A DNA stretch of 64,000 bases from Aquimonas sp. (GCA_022241605.1 JAKOMQ010000012.1:52806-116805); one strand, 5' to 3'. Counted from the stretch's first letter, positions 44,017 through 54,216 are shown. The notes: generated by a model from the letters alone, not told the origin. Translations and numbers: made by a program.

Positions 44017-45789
44017 ATGAGCCAGTTCGCCATCAACCTCTTCTTCGTCGGCGCCTCGTTCGCCGTCTACATCGGCATCGCCATCTGGGCGCGCGCCGGG
44101 TCCACCAGCGAGTTCTACGCCGCCAACCGCGGCGTCAACCCGATCGTCAACGGAGCCGCCACCGCGGCCGACTGGATGTCCGCAGCCAGCTTCATCTCCA
44201 TGGCTGGCCTGATCGCCTTCGTCGGCTACGGCAATTCGACCTTCCTGATGGGCTGGACCGGCGGCTATGTGCTGCTGGCCCTGTTGCTGGCGCCCTATCT
44301 GCGCAAGTTCGGGCGCTTCACGGTGCCGGACTTCATTGGTGACCGCTTCTACAGCCGCGGTGCCCGACTGGTCGCGGTGGCCAGTCTGCTGATCATGTCG
44401 ATCACCTACGTGATCGGCCAGATGACCGGTGCCGGCGTGGCCTTCTCGCGCTTCCTGGAAGTGGACACCACCACGGGCCTGATGATCGCCTCCGCCGTGG
44501 TGTTCGTGTACGCGGTGCTGGGCGGCATGAAAGGCATCACCTACACCCAGCTGGCGCAGTACGTGGTGTTGATCATCGCCTACACCATCCCGGCCGTGTT
44601 CATCTCGCTGCAGCTCACCGGCAACGCCTTGCCGCAGCTGGGCCTGTTCTCCACCCATATCGAATCGGGCCTGCCGCTGCTGACCAAGCTCGATCAGGTG
44701 CTGGTGGAGCTGGGCTTCCAGGATTACACCGGCCACCACGGCTCCACCCTCAACATGGTGCTGTTCACCCTGTCGCTGATGATCGGCACCGCGGGCCTGC
44801 CGCACGTGATCATCCGCTTCTTCACCGTGCCCAAGGTGTCGGATGCACGCAAGTCGGCGGGCTGGGCACTGGTCTTCATCGCCCTGCTCTACACCGTGGC
44901 CCCGGCGGTGGGCTCGATGGCGCGCCTGAACATCATCACCACCATCTACCCCGAGGGCACCTCGGCCCAGCCGATCAGCTACGACGAGCGTCCGGACTGG
45001 ATGCGTAACTGGGAGCGTACCGGCCTGCTCAAGTTCGAGGACAAGAACGGCGACGGTCGCATCCAGTACTACAACCAGACCAACACCGAATTCGCCCAGG
45101 TGGCGGAGTCGCGCGGCTGGGCGGGCAACGAGATGGTCACTTTCAACCAGGACATCCTGGTGTTGGCCAACCCGGAGATCGCGCAGCTGCCCGGCTGGGT
45201 GATCGGCCTGATCGCGGCCGGTGGCCTCGCCGCCGCGCTCAGTACCGCGGCGGGATTGCTGCTGGCGATCTCGTCCGCGATCAGCCATGACCTCATCAAG
45301 TCCACCTTCAAACCGGACATCACTGAAAAGGGGGAATTGCTCGCCGCACGCGTGTCGATGGCCTTCGCCATCGTGCTGGCGACCTGGCTGGGGCTCAATC
45401 CACCGGGTTTCGCGGCACAGGTGGTGGCGCTGGCGTTCGGCCTTGCCGCGTCCTCGCTGTTCCCGGCGATCATGATGGGCATCTTCTCGAAGACCATGAA
45501 CGCCAAGGGCGCGGTGGTGGGCATGCTGGTCGGCCTTGGCACGACCTGCCTGTACATCTTCACCTACCTCGGCTGGTTCTTCATTCCGGGTACCAACATG
45601 CTGGCCAACACGCCGGACAACTGGCTGTTCGGTATCTCCCCGCTGTCCTTCGGTGCAGTGGGCGCGATGCTGAACTTCGTGGCGGCCTACCTGGTGTTGG
45701 CCTTCACCAAGCCGGCTCCGGCGCACATCCAGGAGCTGGTCGAAAGCATCCGCGTGCCGCGCGGCGCGAGTGGGGCCATCAGCCACTGA
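44017..45789 (+). CDS. Sodium:solute symporter, ActP/VC2705-like
   Basis: SSS family: GGMKGITYTQLAQYVVLIIAYTIPAVFIS, GTAGLPHVIIRFFTVP; follows DUF4212. Confidence 0.9.
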   Translation: MSQFAINLFFVGASFAVYIGIAIWARAGSTSEFYAANRGVNPIVNGAATAADWMSAASFISMAGLIAFVGYGNSTFLMGWTGGYVLLALLLAPYLRKFGRFTVPDFIGDRFYSRGARLVAVASLLIMSITYVIGQMTGAGVAFSRFLEVDTTTGLMIASAVVFVYAVLGGMKGITYTQLAQYVVLIIAYTIPAVFISLQLTGNALPQLGLFSTHIESGLPLLTKLDQVLVELGFQDYTGHHGSTLNMVLFTLSLMIGTAGLPHVIIRFFTVPKVSDARKSAGWALVFIALLYTVAPAVGSMARLNIITTIYPEGTSAQPISYDERPDWMRNWERTGLLKFEDKNGDGRIQYYNQTNTEFAQVAESRGWAGNEMVTFNQDILVLANPEIAQLPGWVIGLIAAGGLAAALSTAAGLLLAISSAISHDLIKSTFKPDITEKGELLAARVSMAFAIVLATWLGLNPPGFAAQVVALAFGLAASSLFPAIMMGIFSKTMNAKGAVVGMLVGLGTTCLYIFTYLGWFFIPGTNMLANTPDNWLFGISPLSFGAVGAMLNFVAAYLVLAFTKPAPAHIQELVESIRVPRGASGAISH

Positions 45790-45801
45790 GCAGACCTTGC
45801 C

Positions 45802-45882
45802 CACCCGGTCCAGGGTTACCGGACCGGGTGAGGCAATACCCATTCCAGGCCCGCCTCGATCGGTTGAGGCGGGCCTTTTCTT
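45802..45882 (+). terminator. Tandem hairpins; the second is a strong Rho-independent terminator
   Basis: CACCCGGTCC-agggttacc-GGACCGGGTG, then GGCCCGCCTC-gatcggtt-GAGGCGGGCC-TTTTCTTT. Confidence 0.8.
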
Positions 45883-45931
45883 TGGCGCGGACGGTTAACC
45901 TGTCGCCGCCGCGCACCCACCGGATGATTCG

Positions 45932-46447
45932 ATGCTCTTCGACCTGATAGCCACCCTCTCCGCCGGTTTTTTGCTGGCCGGTCTTGCCCTTGGACTCAAG
46001 TTCCTATTGCGTGGACGCACGCCGGCCTGGATCGTGCCGGCTGCAGCCGGGCTGGGGATGCTCTCGTACTCCATCTGGTCGGAGTACAGCTGGTTCGACC
46101 GAGCCAGTGCCACGCTTCCCGATGGGGTGGAAGTGGCCTCCAGCAACGAGGTGCAGGCCTGGTATCGGCCATGGACCTACATCGTCCCGCAGGTGGACCG
46201 CTTCATCGCCGTTGACCACCGCATGAGCCGGCGCAACGAGGAACACCCCGGCCAGATCCTCACCGGCGTTCTGTTGATGGGGCGATGGGAGCCCACGCGC
46301 CAGTTCGGCGTGGTCTACGACTGTCCGGGGGCCCGCCGCGCCGATCTGGTCGATGGCGTGGTTTTCGACGAGGCCGGTGGCCTGGAGGGCGCGCGCTGGA
46401 TTCAGCTCGAGCCGGACGATGCAGTGCTGCAGGCGGCCTGCCGCTGA
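45932..46447 (+). CDS. Hypothetical protein with N-terminal TM segments
   Basis: 171 aa: MLFDLIATLSAGFLLAGLALGLKFLLRGRTPAWIVPAAAGLGMLSYSIWSEY. Confidence 0.65.
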   Translation: MLFDLIATLSAGFLLAGLALGLKFLLRGRTPAWIVPAAAGLGMLSYSIWSEYSWFDRASATLPDGVEVASSNEVQAWYRPWTYIVPQVDRFIAVDHRMSRRNEEHPGQILTGVLLMGRWEPTRQFGVVYDCPGARRADLVDGVVFDEAGGLEGARWIQLEPDDAVLQAACR

Positions 46448-46769
46448 GCCATCCGAGAAACCATCCGCCGACGGCCGCCGCCGCTGGGCGCCCGTAACGG
46501 CGCGCGAGTGTGGTGCAGGCAACGAATCATCAGTCTCTGAGGGTGTCTATGTGCGCGATGCAGCGCTGCTGGCCGTCGCCATAGCGCAACGCTGGCTCCT
46601 GCTCGCGCCTCGGTCCGCACCCAGATCCACCGTCTGCCAGCTGACGACTTGTCACCCGCGGCACACCAGGCGAAGTCTGCGATCACCCGCTCGCCAAACG
46701 CCTTGGAATTCAGGCAGGGCGCCGCCCTTACAGTCGCCCGGCGTCTGTCGCTATCCGCTTCGGCAACCC

Positions 46770-47078
46770 TCAACGCGGCGCATCGCCCTCAGTCTGGTGT
46801 GCCGGTGCAGTGGGTGTCTGCTCCGCTTCTTGCTTGGCGCTGGCCGCTTGCGCCTGCGCGCGTGCGCGCAGCGCGGCCAGCTCTTCCGGCCCCAGCAGGG
46901 TCATGCTGCTCTGGCTGCGATCGGCGATCCGCGCCTGCGCCAGCAGCAGGGTTCCCCAGATGATCGAGCCCAAGGCCGTCAGCATGGCCACAAAGGCAAG
47001 CGGCACCGAATGCGCCACGAAGGCGTAGCCGAAACAGAACAGGGCAAGCGCGTACAGCGCCCAGGGCAGCCAATTCAT
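46770..47078 (-). CDS. Small membrane protein
   Basis: 102 aa: MNWLPWALYALALFCFGYAFVAHSVPLAFVAMLTALGSIIWGTLLLAQ..; two to three TM. Confidence 0.65.
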   Translation of the reverse strand: MNWLPWALYALALFCFGYAFVAHSVPLAFVAMLTALGSIIWGTLLLAQARIADRSQSSMTLLGPEELAALRARAQAQAASAKQEAEQTPTAPAHQTEGDAPR

Positions 47079-47229
47079 GGCGGGCCTCGAGAGATGAATG
47101 GGCGTCAAGTTTAGCCGCGGACGAGGGCGCTTCCGCCTCCGCCGGTCGGCACGGGGCTGCCGGCCGTGTCGCGCCGGAGCAGCCTGCCGCGTATCCACCC
47201 AGCATCCACTCCATTCATTCTGGTGACCC

Positions 47230-47844
47230 ATGAACAAAAAAGTTCTCGGCGGCTGCTTTGCCGTCGGCTTGCTCCTGCTGGTGATTGGCGGTGCTTCAGT
47301 GTTCTGGTTTGTGGTGCGGCCGCTGTGGCAGGTCGGCAGCGCCATCAGCGAAAGCGCCCAGCAGTGGCAGCAGGTCGCCCAGCTGGAGCAGCAGGTGCGC
47401 AACCGCCAGCCGTACCGAGAGCCGGCGGAGGGCCGCCTGGATACGCAGCAGGTGCAGCGCTTCGTCGCCGTCCAGCAGCAGATCGCCGACCGCCTCGGCG
47501 GCCGCATCGAGCAGTTGGACGCCAAGTACCGCGAGCTCAAGGACCGCCAGTCCCGCGACGGCCGCGAGCCCGGCGTGCAGGACATGTTCGTGGCCTATTC
47601 GGATCTGTCCGGCTTGATCGTCGAGGCCAAGCGCGCCCAGGTCGAGGCGCTCAACGCGCAGGGTCTGTCGCTGGAAGAGTACCGCTGGGTCCGCACCCAG
47701 TCCTTCTTCGCGCTTGGCCTTGCGGCCGAGAACGAGGCTCCACCCCAGCTTGCCGGCGGCGCCCTGGCCGCCAATGCCGAGCTGCTGCGACCGCATCGCG
47801 AACTGCTGATGAAGACCGTGGCGACGGCGTGGCTTGGGCTGTAG
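47230..47844 (+). CDS. Hypothetical protein with signal anchor and coiled-coil
   Basis: 204 aa: MNKKVLGGCFAVGLLLLVIGGASVFWFVVRPLWQVGSAISESAQQWQQ. Confidence 0.7.
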   Translation: MNKKVLGGCFAVGLLLLVIGGASVFWFVVRPLWQVGSAISESAQQWQQVAQLEQQVRNRQPYREPAEGRLDTQQVQRFVAVQQQIADRLGGRIEQLDAKYRELKDRQSRDGREPGVQDMFVAYSDLSGLIVEAKRAQVEALNAQGLSLEEYRWVRTQSFFALGLAAENEAPPQLAGGALAANAELLRPHRELLMKTVATAWLGL

Positions 47845-47970
47845 GGCCGTAGGCCGGACAGCGGCCCGCCGGATCCCGCGCGCGCTGTTGCAACGGGCGC
47901 ACGCCCCGGCTGGCCCGCCAGCCCGTCTACGCAGCGCCAGAGCCGGGCTGGCGATGCCGGCAACGAACCC

Positions 47971-49092
47971 CTACTCGCCGGTTCCTGCTGCGGGCTTCAA
48001 ACGCAGCAGCTTCCCGCGCGGGCTGTCGGTCAGCAGCAGCACCGAGCCGTCGCTGGCCACGCGCACCTCGCGCAGGCGCTCGCCCAGATCGAGCAGCAGA
48101 CGCTCCTCGTCAAAGCCGCCGTCGCTGCGCGGGCTCAGGCGGTGCAGCGCGCGGCCGGCCAGCGCGGTGACCAGCAGGCTGCCGTCCCAGCCGGGAAACT
48201 GCTCGCCGCGATACATCGCGAGACCCGCCGGTGCAATCGAGGGCGTCCAGCCGTACAGCGGGTCGCGCATACCGTCATAGCTGGCGAACGGGCTGATCTG
48301 GGCGCCGCTGTAGTCGCGGCCGGCAGTGGCCACCGGCCAGCCGTAGTTCACGCCGGGCTCGATGCGGTTCAGCTCGTCACCGCCACGGGGGCCGTGCTCA
48401 TGCGCCCACAGCACGCCGCGCTGCGCATCCCAGGCGATGCCCTGCACGTTGCGGTGGCCGAAGCTGTAGATCTCGGGCAGCACCTCGCTGCGGCCGACGA
48501 AGGGGTTGTCGGCCGGCACCGCGCCATCGGCGCCGACCCGCACGATCTTGCCGAGGTGGCTGTCCAGCCGCTGCGCCTGTTCGCGCTCCGAGAACGCATC
48601 GCCCAGGCCCAGCACCAGGCTGCCGTCGGGCAGCTGGGCGAGCCGACCTCCGTAGTGGGCGCCGCCGCGCTTGCCGGGGCGGGCGGTGAACAGCACCTGC
48701 AGGTCGACCAGGCGCAGCCCGTCGAGCCGCGCGCGACCGAGCCGGGTGGCGTTGTCGCGACGGCTGCCGTGCGACCAGGTCAGGTAGATCCAGCCGTTGT
48801 CGGCGTGATTGCGATCGGCCAGCACCTCCAGCAGGCCGCCCTGGCCCAGCGCCAACACCGGTGGCAGACCTTCGACGGCCTGCGCAAGCAGCTGACCGTT
48901 TTCGAAGACGCGCAGCCGACCGGGCCGCTCGGTGATCAGCAGGCGACCGTCCGCAAGCTCGGTTAGCGCCCACGGTTGGTCCAGGCCTTCGGCCAGCACC
49001 TCGACGGTGGGCGGAGCCTGGGCCGGTGCAGGGCAGGGCAGGAAACAGCAGAGCGCCAGGAGTAGGGCGGGGCAGCGGAACATGGCGGCCAT
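47971..49092 (-). CDS. PQQ-dependent sugar dehydrogenase family protein
   Basis: Signal peptide; LDQPWALTELADGRLLITERPGRLRVF; GLGDAFSEREQAQRLDSHLGKIVRV; YSFGHRNVQGIAWD; EHGPRGGDELNRIEPGVNYGWPV. Confidence 0.92.
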   Translation of the reverse strand: MAAMFRCPALLLALCCFLPCPAPAQAPPTVEVLAEGLDQPWALTELADGRLLITERPGRLRVFENGQLLAQAVEGLPPVLALGQGGLLEVLADRNHADNGWIYLTWSHGSRRDNATRLGRARLDGLRLVDLQVLFTARPGKRGGAHYGGRLAQLPDGSLVLGLGDAFSEREQAQRLDSHLGKIVRVGADGAVPADNPFVGRSEVLPEIYSFGHRNVQGIAWDAQRGVLWAHEHGPRGGDELNRIEPGVNYGWPVATAGRDYSGAQISPFASYDGMRDPLYGWTPSIAPAGLAMYRGEQFPGWDGSLLVTALAGRALHRLSPRSDGGFDEERLLLDLGERLREVRVASDGSVLLLTDSPRGKLLRLKPAAGTGE

Positions 49093-49189
49093 CTTCGCAG
49101 TGGAAAGCCGACAGCATGCCCCAGCCCGGCGCCAAGGCAAGGTGCAGCACCCTTGGCGAACACGGTCCGGGCTTGCTGCGCCCGCGGGC

Positions 49190-50539
49190 TCAGCCCGCCT
49201 CGAAGCCGTTGGCGAACAGGAGTGGATCCAATCGCCGCAGTGCATCCGTGCAGTCCAGGCGAGGGTAGTCCTGAGCCGGCGTGGCGCGCGCCAGACGGAT
49301 GGGCGAAGCCTTGAGCGCGGCCTCGATCTGGTCGGCTGTCGCTTCGGGCACCGCTTCCGCCAGCAGGGCGATACAGCCGGCCACCATCGGCGCCGCCATC
49401 GATGTGCCTGAGAGCGTCGAGGTGGCGCTGCTGCCGCTGAGCCCCGCAGCGGTCAGTCGCGAACCCGGTGCCAGCAGGTCGGTGGTGGTGCCGAGGTTGG
49501 AGAAGCAGGTGACCTGATCAGCGGCGGTACTCGCCTCTTGGCAGGCACCGAAGTTGAGGCCTCCCAGGGTGGCGTCGTACACGGCGCCCACAGAAACCGC
49601 ATTGGCGATACAGGCCGGCGCCTGCATGTCGATGGACGAACCATTGTTGCCGGAGGACACGGTGGCCAGGGTGCCCTGCGTGCGCAGGCCGTTGATGACT
49701 TGAGCAAACAGCTGGGTGAAGGCGGCGCTGCCGTCGCAGTCGCCGGCGAAGCGTGCATTGGTGCCGAGGCTGGCGTTGACCACTCGTGCATCCGGATGAT
49801 TGACCCGCAGCCAGTCGTAGCCGGCGATCACGTCCGAGGCGCAGCAGAAGCCGTTGTTGGCATTGAGCACCTTGATCGACACGATGCTGGCGCCGGAGGC
49901 GACGCCGCGCGGCACCCCCGTGACGCCAGCGGCGCCGGCGGCGATACCGCTGACATTGGTGCCGTGGCCGTGGTCATCGGCGCTGCTGCCGACGCCAAAC
50001 TGCGTGGCCTGGCCGTTGGGGCAGCAGGTGGTGCAGAAGCAGGCTTCGTCGACGATGCGGCCGGCAAAGCTCAGATGATCCAGCCGCGCGCCGCTGTCGA
50101 TCACCGCCAGCTTGACGCCGCTGCCGTCCAGGTCGGCGAGATGCAGGGGCGTGACCTCGGCCAGCGGCACCGACTCAGGCAGATTGCCCGCGCCCTCCGG
50201 GTCGAAACCGATCCGCATCGAGGCGCCGCTGCGCGCCAGTGCATCGATCAGATCAGGATCCAGCTCGGCGGCAAAGCCGGGGATGCTCTGGAAACGACGC
50301 AGCACGCGTGACTCCAGCGCCGGCACCGCCTGCATCAGGGCTTCGACCTGCTCGACCGCGCCCGCCTCCGCGCGCAGCACTGGCGGCGGCGCTTCCAGCA
50401 GCACCAGCAGGCGCTGGCTCCCGCGCTGCTGCAGGCTTTCGGCAACGCCAGGATCCAGTTTCACCCCCGCCTGCGCGGAAAAGCTGACGGCCACGCTGGC
50501 CAGCAGCAGGAGTCGGAACAGGGAGTGTGCAATCTGCAT
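49190..50539 (-). CDS. Secreted S8 (subtilisin-like) serine peptidase with C-terminal FANGFEAG
   Basis: KLAVIDSGARLDH, DDHGHGTNVSGIAAG, LSGTSMAAPMVAGCIALL; ends LDPLLFANGFEAG. Confidence 0.9.
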   Translation of the reverse strand: MQIAHSLFRLLLLASVAVSFSAQAGVKLDPGVAESLQQRGSQRLLVLLEAPPPVLRAEAGAVEQVEALMQAVPALESRVLRRFQSIPGFAAELDPDLIDALARSGASMRIGFDPEGAGNLPESVPLAEVTPLHLADLDGSGVKLAVIDSGARLDHLSFAGRIVDEACFCTTCCPNGQATQFGVGSSADDHGHGTNVSGIAAGAAGVTGVPRGVASGASIVSIKVLNANNGFCCASDVIAGYDWLRVNHPDARVVNASLGTNARFAGDCDGSAAFTQLFAQVINGLRTQGTLATVSSGNNGSSIDMQAPACIANAVSVGAVYDATLGGLNFGACQEASTAADQVTCFSNLGTTTDLLAPGSRLTAAGLSGSSATSTLSGTSMAAPMVAGCIALLAEAVPEATADQIEAALKASPIRLARATPAQDYPRLDCTDALRRLDPLLFANGFEAG

Positions 50540-50715
50540 GTCGGAATCGCCCGTTTAGCGTTGTGAGTCTGGCCGGAGCCCCTGGGTGCCCTCGCCCGAG
50601 CCCGGCGCACCGCCGAAGTCAGGTTCCGCCCCACTGGGCACCCTACGCCAATCGACGCCATCGTCCCACTTCGAGCGGCTGGCCCCGTCTGCCGCGAGAC
50701 CGAGCTCATTCCTGC

Positions 50716-50996
50716 CCTGCTGCACGGCGGCCTGGCCGGCCACGGCTGCCTACGCTGCGATGGCGTGCTGGTCCGGGTACTGCGAGCGCGACAACGGGCC
50801 GAGACCGAGCCGGACCGCGATTGGAGCGGCCGACAGCCTCGCCGCGCTGAACTGCCCCAGGTGCCACCACTTCATGAGCAGGTTCCGGATCGATGCCGGC
50901 GTGGGCAGTCGGCTTGACCTGTGCGGCCACTGCGGCGAGTTCTGGCTGGACGCCGGCGAGTGGGCCCTGCCCGGCGCGCTGGGGGATGGACCCTGA
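50716..50996 (+). pseudogene. Zinc-finger (zf-TFIIB-like) protein, possibly frameshifted
   Basis: C-terminal CPRCHHFMSRFRIDAGVGSRLDLCGHCGEFWLDAGEW in one frame. A first CxxC (GHGCLRCDGVLVRVLRARQRAETEPDRDW) is readable only in another frame upstream. Confidence 0.45.
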
Positions 50997-51093
50997 GGCA
51001 AACGAACCCTTGCGGCCAATGGCGTGTTCTCAGCCTCTGAGACCCCTTCAGCCAAAGCTGCTCGCTTGTGCCTGACCGCAGCGAGTTCCGACC

Positions 51094-51402
51094 ATGTCGC
51101 GCAACCTGTTCGCTACCCGCCGCCGCAGCGGCATCGCTTTACTCGTGCTGGCCCTGCTGGTGCTGGTCGCGCCGGAGGCTCCGGCCCGCGAGATGTACGC
51201 CTGCGGCCAGCAGGTGATCGGCCATGGCGCACCGCTGAGCAAGCTGCGCCGCGCCTGCGGTGAGCCGCAGCGGGTGGTGAAGCTGGTGAATGCGCGCGGG
51301 GCTGGGGTGGGCGAGCGCTGGGAGTACGAGCGCGGGCGCAGCCTGGTGCTGTTCACCCTGCAGGGCGGGCGGGTGGTGCAGATCGAGCGCATCGGCGGCT
51401 GA
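51094..51402 (+). CDS. DUF2845-like secreted protein
   Basis: MYACGQQVIGHGAPLSKLRRACGEPQRVVKL...WEYERGRSLVLFTLQGGRVVQIERI after a signal peptide. Confidence 0.8.
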   Translation: MSRNLFATRRRSGIALLVLALLVLVAPEAPAREMYACGQQVIGHGAPLSKLRRACGEPQRVVKLVNARGAGVGERWEYERGRSLVLFTLQGGRVVQIERIGG

Positions 51403-51453
51403 GGGCGCCGCATACGCGGCATACTCCCGCGCAACCCACAGCGCAGGATCGCC

Positions 51454-53115
51454 ATGGAACTGCTGCCCCTGCTGGCCGGACTCGGCCTGTTCATGCTCGG
51501 AATGAAGCAGCTGGAGGAGTCCATCTCGGCGCTGGCCGGGGTGCCCTTCCGCCGCTTCGTGCGTGACCACGCCAACACTCCGCTGCGCGGTATCGCTGTG
51601 GGCACTGCCGCCATCGCCGTGCTGCAGAGCAGCTCGCTGGTCTCGCTGCTGGTGCTGGCCTTCGTGGGCGCCGGAATCCTGCCGCTGACCGGCGGCATCG
51701 GTGTGGTGATGGGCGCCAACCTCGGCACTACGGTCACCGGCTGGCTGGTGGCCACGCTCGGCTTCAAGCTCAACCTGACCACGCTGGCCCTGGCCCTCGT
51801 CGGCGTCGGCGGCCTGGGCAGCGTGCTGTTGCCGAAGGGCGGCCGCCTGCGCGAGATATCCGCGTTCGTGGTCGGCCTGGGCCTGCTGCTCTATGGGCTC
51901 GACATGATGAAGCTGGGCGTGGAGCGGTTTGCCGCCCAGTTCGACGTCAGTCCCTTCGCCGGGCTGTCGATCTTCGTGCTGGCCGTGCTCGGCGCGGGCG
52001 TCACCGCGGTGATCCAGTCCAGCTCGGCGGCGATGATGATCGCGCTCTCCGCCCTGCACGGTGGCGTGCTGGATCTGGAATCCGCTGCGGCCTTCGCCAT
52101 CGGCACTGGTGTCGGCACCACCGTCACGGCGGTCATCGGTGCGATTGGCGGCAGCCCGGACAAAAAGCGGGTGGCCACGGCGCACGTCGGCTTCAATGTG
52201 CTGAAGGCGGCGCTGGCACTGTTGCTGCTGTACCCGCTGCTGGCCCTGCTGGAGCACATTCCCGCGCTGGACGATCCGCTGCTGCGGCTGGTGGCCTTCC
52301 ACAGCGGCTTCAACGTGCTCGGCATCCTGATCGCCCTGCCCTTCGTCGGTTTGGCGGCCGAGCTGCTGCGCCGGCGTTTCCGTGGACCAGCCTCGCTGGT
52401 GAATGCCTACCTGCACGGTACGGGCCCCGACGTGCCCGAGGCCGCGCTGGAGGCGGTGCGCAAGGAGGTGCGGCGTGCCTTGGGCATGGCGGTCAGCTTG
52501 AACCGCTATGCCTTGCGTCTGCATCCGGGTCCGCGCAGCCCCTGGCCGGATCCGGACGAAAATGATCCCAGTGCCGGCCGCCGCACCTATGGGCAACGCT
52601 ACGAGCGGCTCAAGCGCCTGGAGGGTGAGCTGGCCGAGTACGTGCTGCAGCTGCAGGCTCAGGAACTGCCTCCCGAGCTGGCGCGGCGCCTGATGGCCCA
52701 GCTGGAGGCCGTGCGGCTGGCGGTGATCGCCGCCAAGTCGATCAAGGACGTGCGCCAGAACCTGGTGGAGCTGCGGCTGGCCATGCGCGACTCCACCGAC
52801 CAGTGGCTGGAGCGTTTCGAGGTCAATGCGCGCACGCTCTACGAGGCCCTCGACCGCATCGAGCCCGGTCAGTCGCCGGGCACGGTGGTGGAGACCCTTT
52901 CGCGTCTGCGCAACGATATCCGCGAGCGCCGCGACCGGCTGCTGACCGACCTTTACCACTCGGCCGGGCAGCGTCAGCTCGACGAACTGGAGCTGTCCAC
53001 CCTGTTCAACGTCAACCGCGAGCTGCACTCCTCCGGCAAGGCCCTGCTGCGCGCCTTGAACACGCACCTGCTGGAGCCCGAGCAGGTGGAGGTGGCGGAG
53101 GCCGCCAGCGCCTAG
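51454..53115 (+). CDS. Na/Pi cotransporter family protein with PhoU-like C-terminus
   Basis: QSSSLVSLLVLAFVGAGIL, GANLGTTVTGW, QSSSAAMMIALSALHGG; helical PhoU-like tail. Confidence 0.92.
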   Translation: MELLPLLAGLGLFMLGMKQLEESISALAGVPFRRFVRDHANTPLRGIAVGTAAIAVLQSSSLVSLLVLAFVGAGILPLTGGIGVVMGANLGTTVTGWLVATLGFKLNLTTLALALVGVGGLGSVLLPKGGRLREISAFVVGLGLLLYGLDMMKLGVERFAAQFDVSPFAGLSIFVLAVLGAGVTAVIQSSSAAMMIALSALHGGVLDLESAAAFAIGTGVGTTVTAVIGAIGGSPDKKRVATAHVGFNVLKAALALLLLYPLLALLEHIPALDDPLLRLVAFHSGFNVLGILIALPFVGLAAELLRRRFRGPASLVNAYLHGTGPDVPEAALEAVRKEVRRALGMAVSLNRYALRLHPGPRSPWPDPDENDPSAGRRTYGQRYERLKRLEGELAEYVLQLQAQELPPELARRLMAQLEAVRLAVIAAKSIKDVRQNLVELRLAMRDSTDQWLERFEVNARTLYEALDRIEPGQSPGTVVETLSRLRNDIRERRDRLLTDLYHSAGQRQLDELELSTLFNVNRELHSSGKALLRALNTHLLEPEQVEVAEAASA

Positions 53116-53457
53116 TGCAGTGATTCGCACTTGTACGAACGTATCTGCAGCGTCCTCGGCAAGGCTGACAGCGTTCCTGCTCCTCGCGATAGCGCTGCCA
53201 TGACTCGTCGTCGTGCCTTGCCAGCCACACGAATCCGCTCGCAGCGACTGTCCGCCAAGTACGAATCACCACGCTGGCGCGCCGCGCGCAACAAACCGTC
53301 CGCGTCCGACGGCATCTGTAGGCGCGGCTGGGCGCTGCTCGTCGTCGCCATCACGCCGCGGTGGGTCCTGCGCGCGCCTTGACCTGGACCCGAACCCACC
53401 GGCCAGCCGGGGCGGTTCAATCTGCCACCCGCGGCGCCCCAGGGCTGGCATGCGCGA

Positions 53458-54216
53458 TCAGGCCCGCGGCAAGCCGGCGTGCCGGAGCGCGGCATGCAGC
53501 CGTTGGGCCCAGGCTTGCTGTGCTGCCGCGCCCTCCAGCAGGTCCTGGCGGACCTCGAACAGCACGTGCGGCAGGCCACGCGGCAGCGCATGGTGGTCCA
53601 GGCTGTAGCCGAGGGCGGCGCGGCCGTCATACGGCTGGTTGTCGCCTACCTCCAGGCCCTCCGCGCGCAGCCCCGCGAACACGCGCTGCAGCCACGCGCT
53701 GTCCTGCTTCCACAGCACGCCTACCGGCCAGGGCCGGCTTCGGCCATTGAAGATCGGCGTAAAGCTGTGCACCGAGACCAGCAGTGGATGCAGGCCGCGC
53801 GCTGCAAGTTCGACCAGATAGGCCTGGATGGCGAGGTGATAGGGCCGATGGAACAACGCGATCCGGCGCGCCCGCTCGGCGTCGTCCACGGCGAGGTTGC
53901 CCGGCACCCGTACGCCGTCGTTTTCGAACACGATCAGGTCGCTCGCATCTGGCGCCCGGTTGAGATCGACCAGCAGCCGGGAATAGACGCCGTGGAAGGC
54001 TGGACAGCCGAGCGCCAGCGCCAGCGCATGGGCCACGCCGTACGCGCCCGGATCCCAGGCCACATGGCTGAGGCGGTCACGTTCGTCCATGCCGAGGCCG
54101 CCGTAGGCCGCGGGCAGGGTATGGCCGGCGTGGTCGCAGAGCACCAGCAGCTGCGGATCGGCGCCAGGCTGGAAGCGGTAGCCGGGTTCGATGCTCACCG
54201 CACAAGTGTGGCGCAA
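53458..54216 (-). CDS. N-formylglutamate amidohydrolase family protein
   Basis: LLVLCDHAGHTLPAAYGGLGMDERDRLSHVAWDPGA; YSRLLVDLNRAPDASDLI; LVSVHSFTPIFNGRSRPWPVGVLW. Confidence 0.88.
   Translation of the reverse strand: MRHTCAVSIEPGYRFQPGADPQLLVLCDHAGHTLPAAYGGLGMDERDRLSHVAWDPGAYGVAHALALALGCPAFHGVYSRLLVDLNRAPDASDLIVFENDGVRVPGNLAVDDAERARRIALFHRPYHLAIQAYLVELAARGLHPLLVSVHSFTPIFNGRSRPWPVGVLWKQDSAWLQRVFAGLRAEGLEVGDNQPYDGRAALGYSLDHHALPRGLPHVLFEVRQDLLEGAAAQQAWAQRLHAALRHAGLPRA

Noticed and set aside
43759-45843. 694-aa minus-strand ORF
   Set aside because: Antisense shadow of DUF4212 and the SSS symporter; His/Gln/Gly-rich low-complexity composition.
51139-53130. 663-aa minus-strand ORF
   Set aside because: Antisense shadow of the Na/Pi cotransporter.
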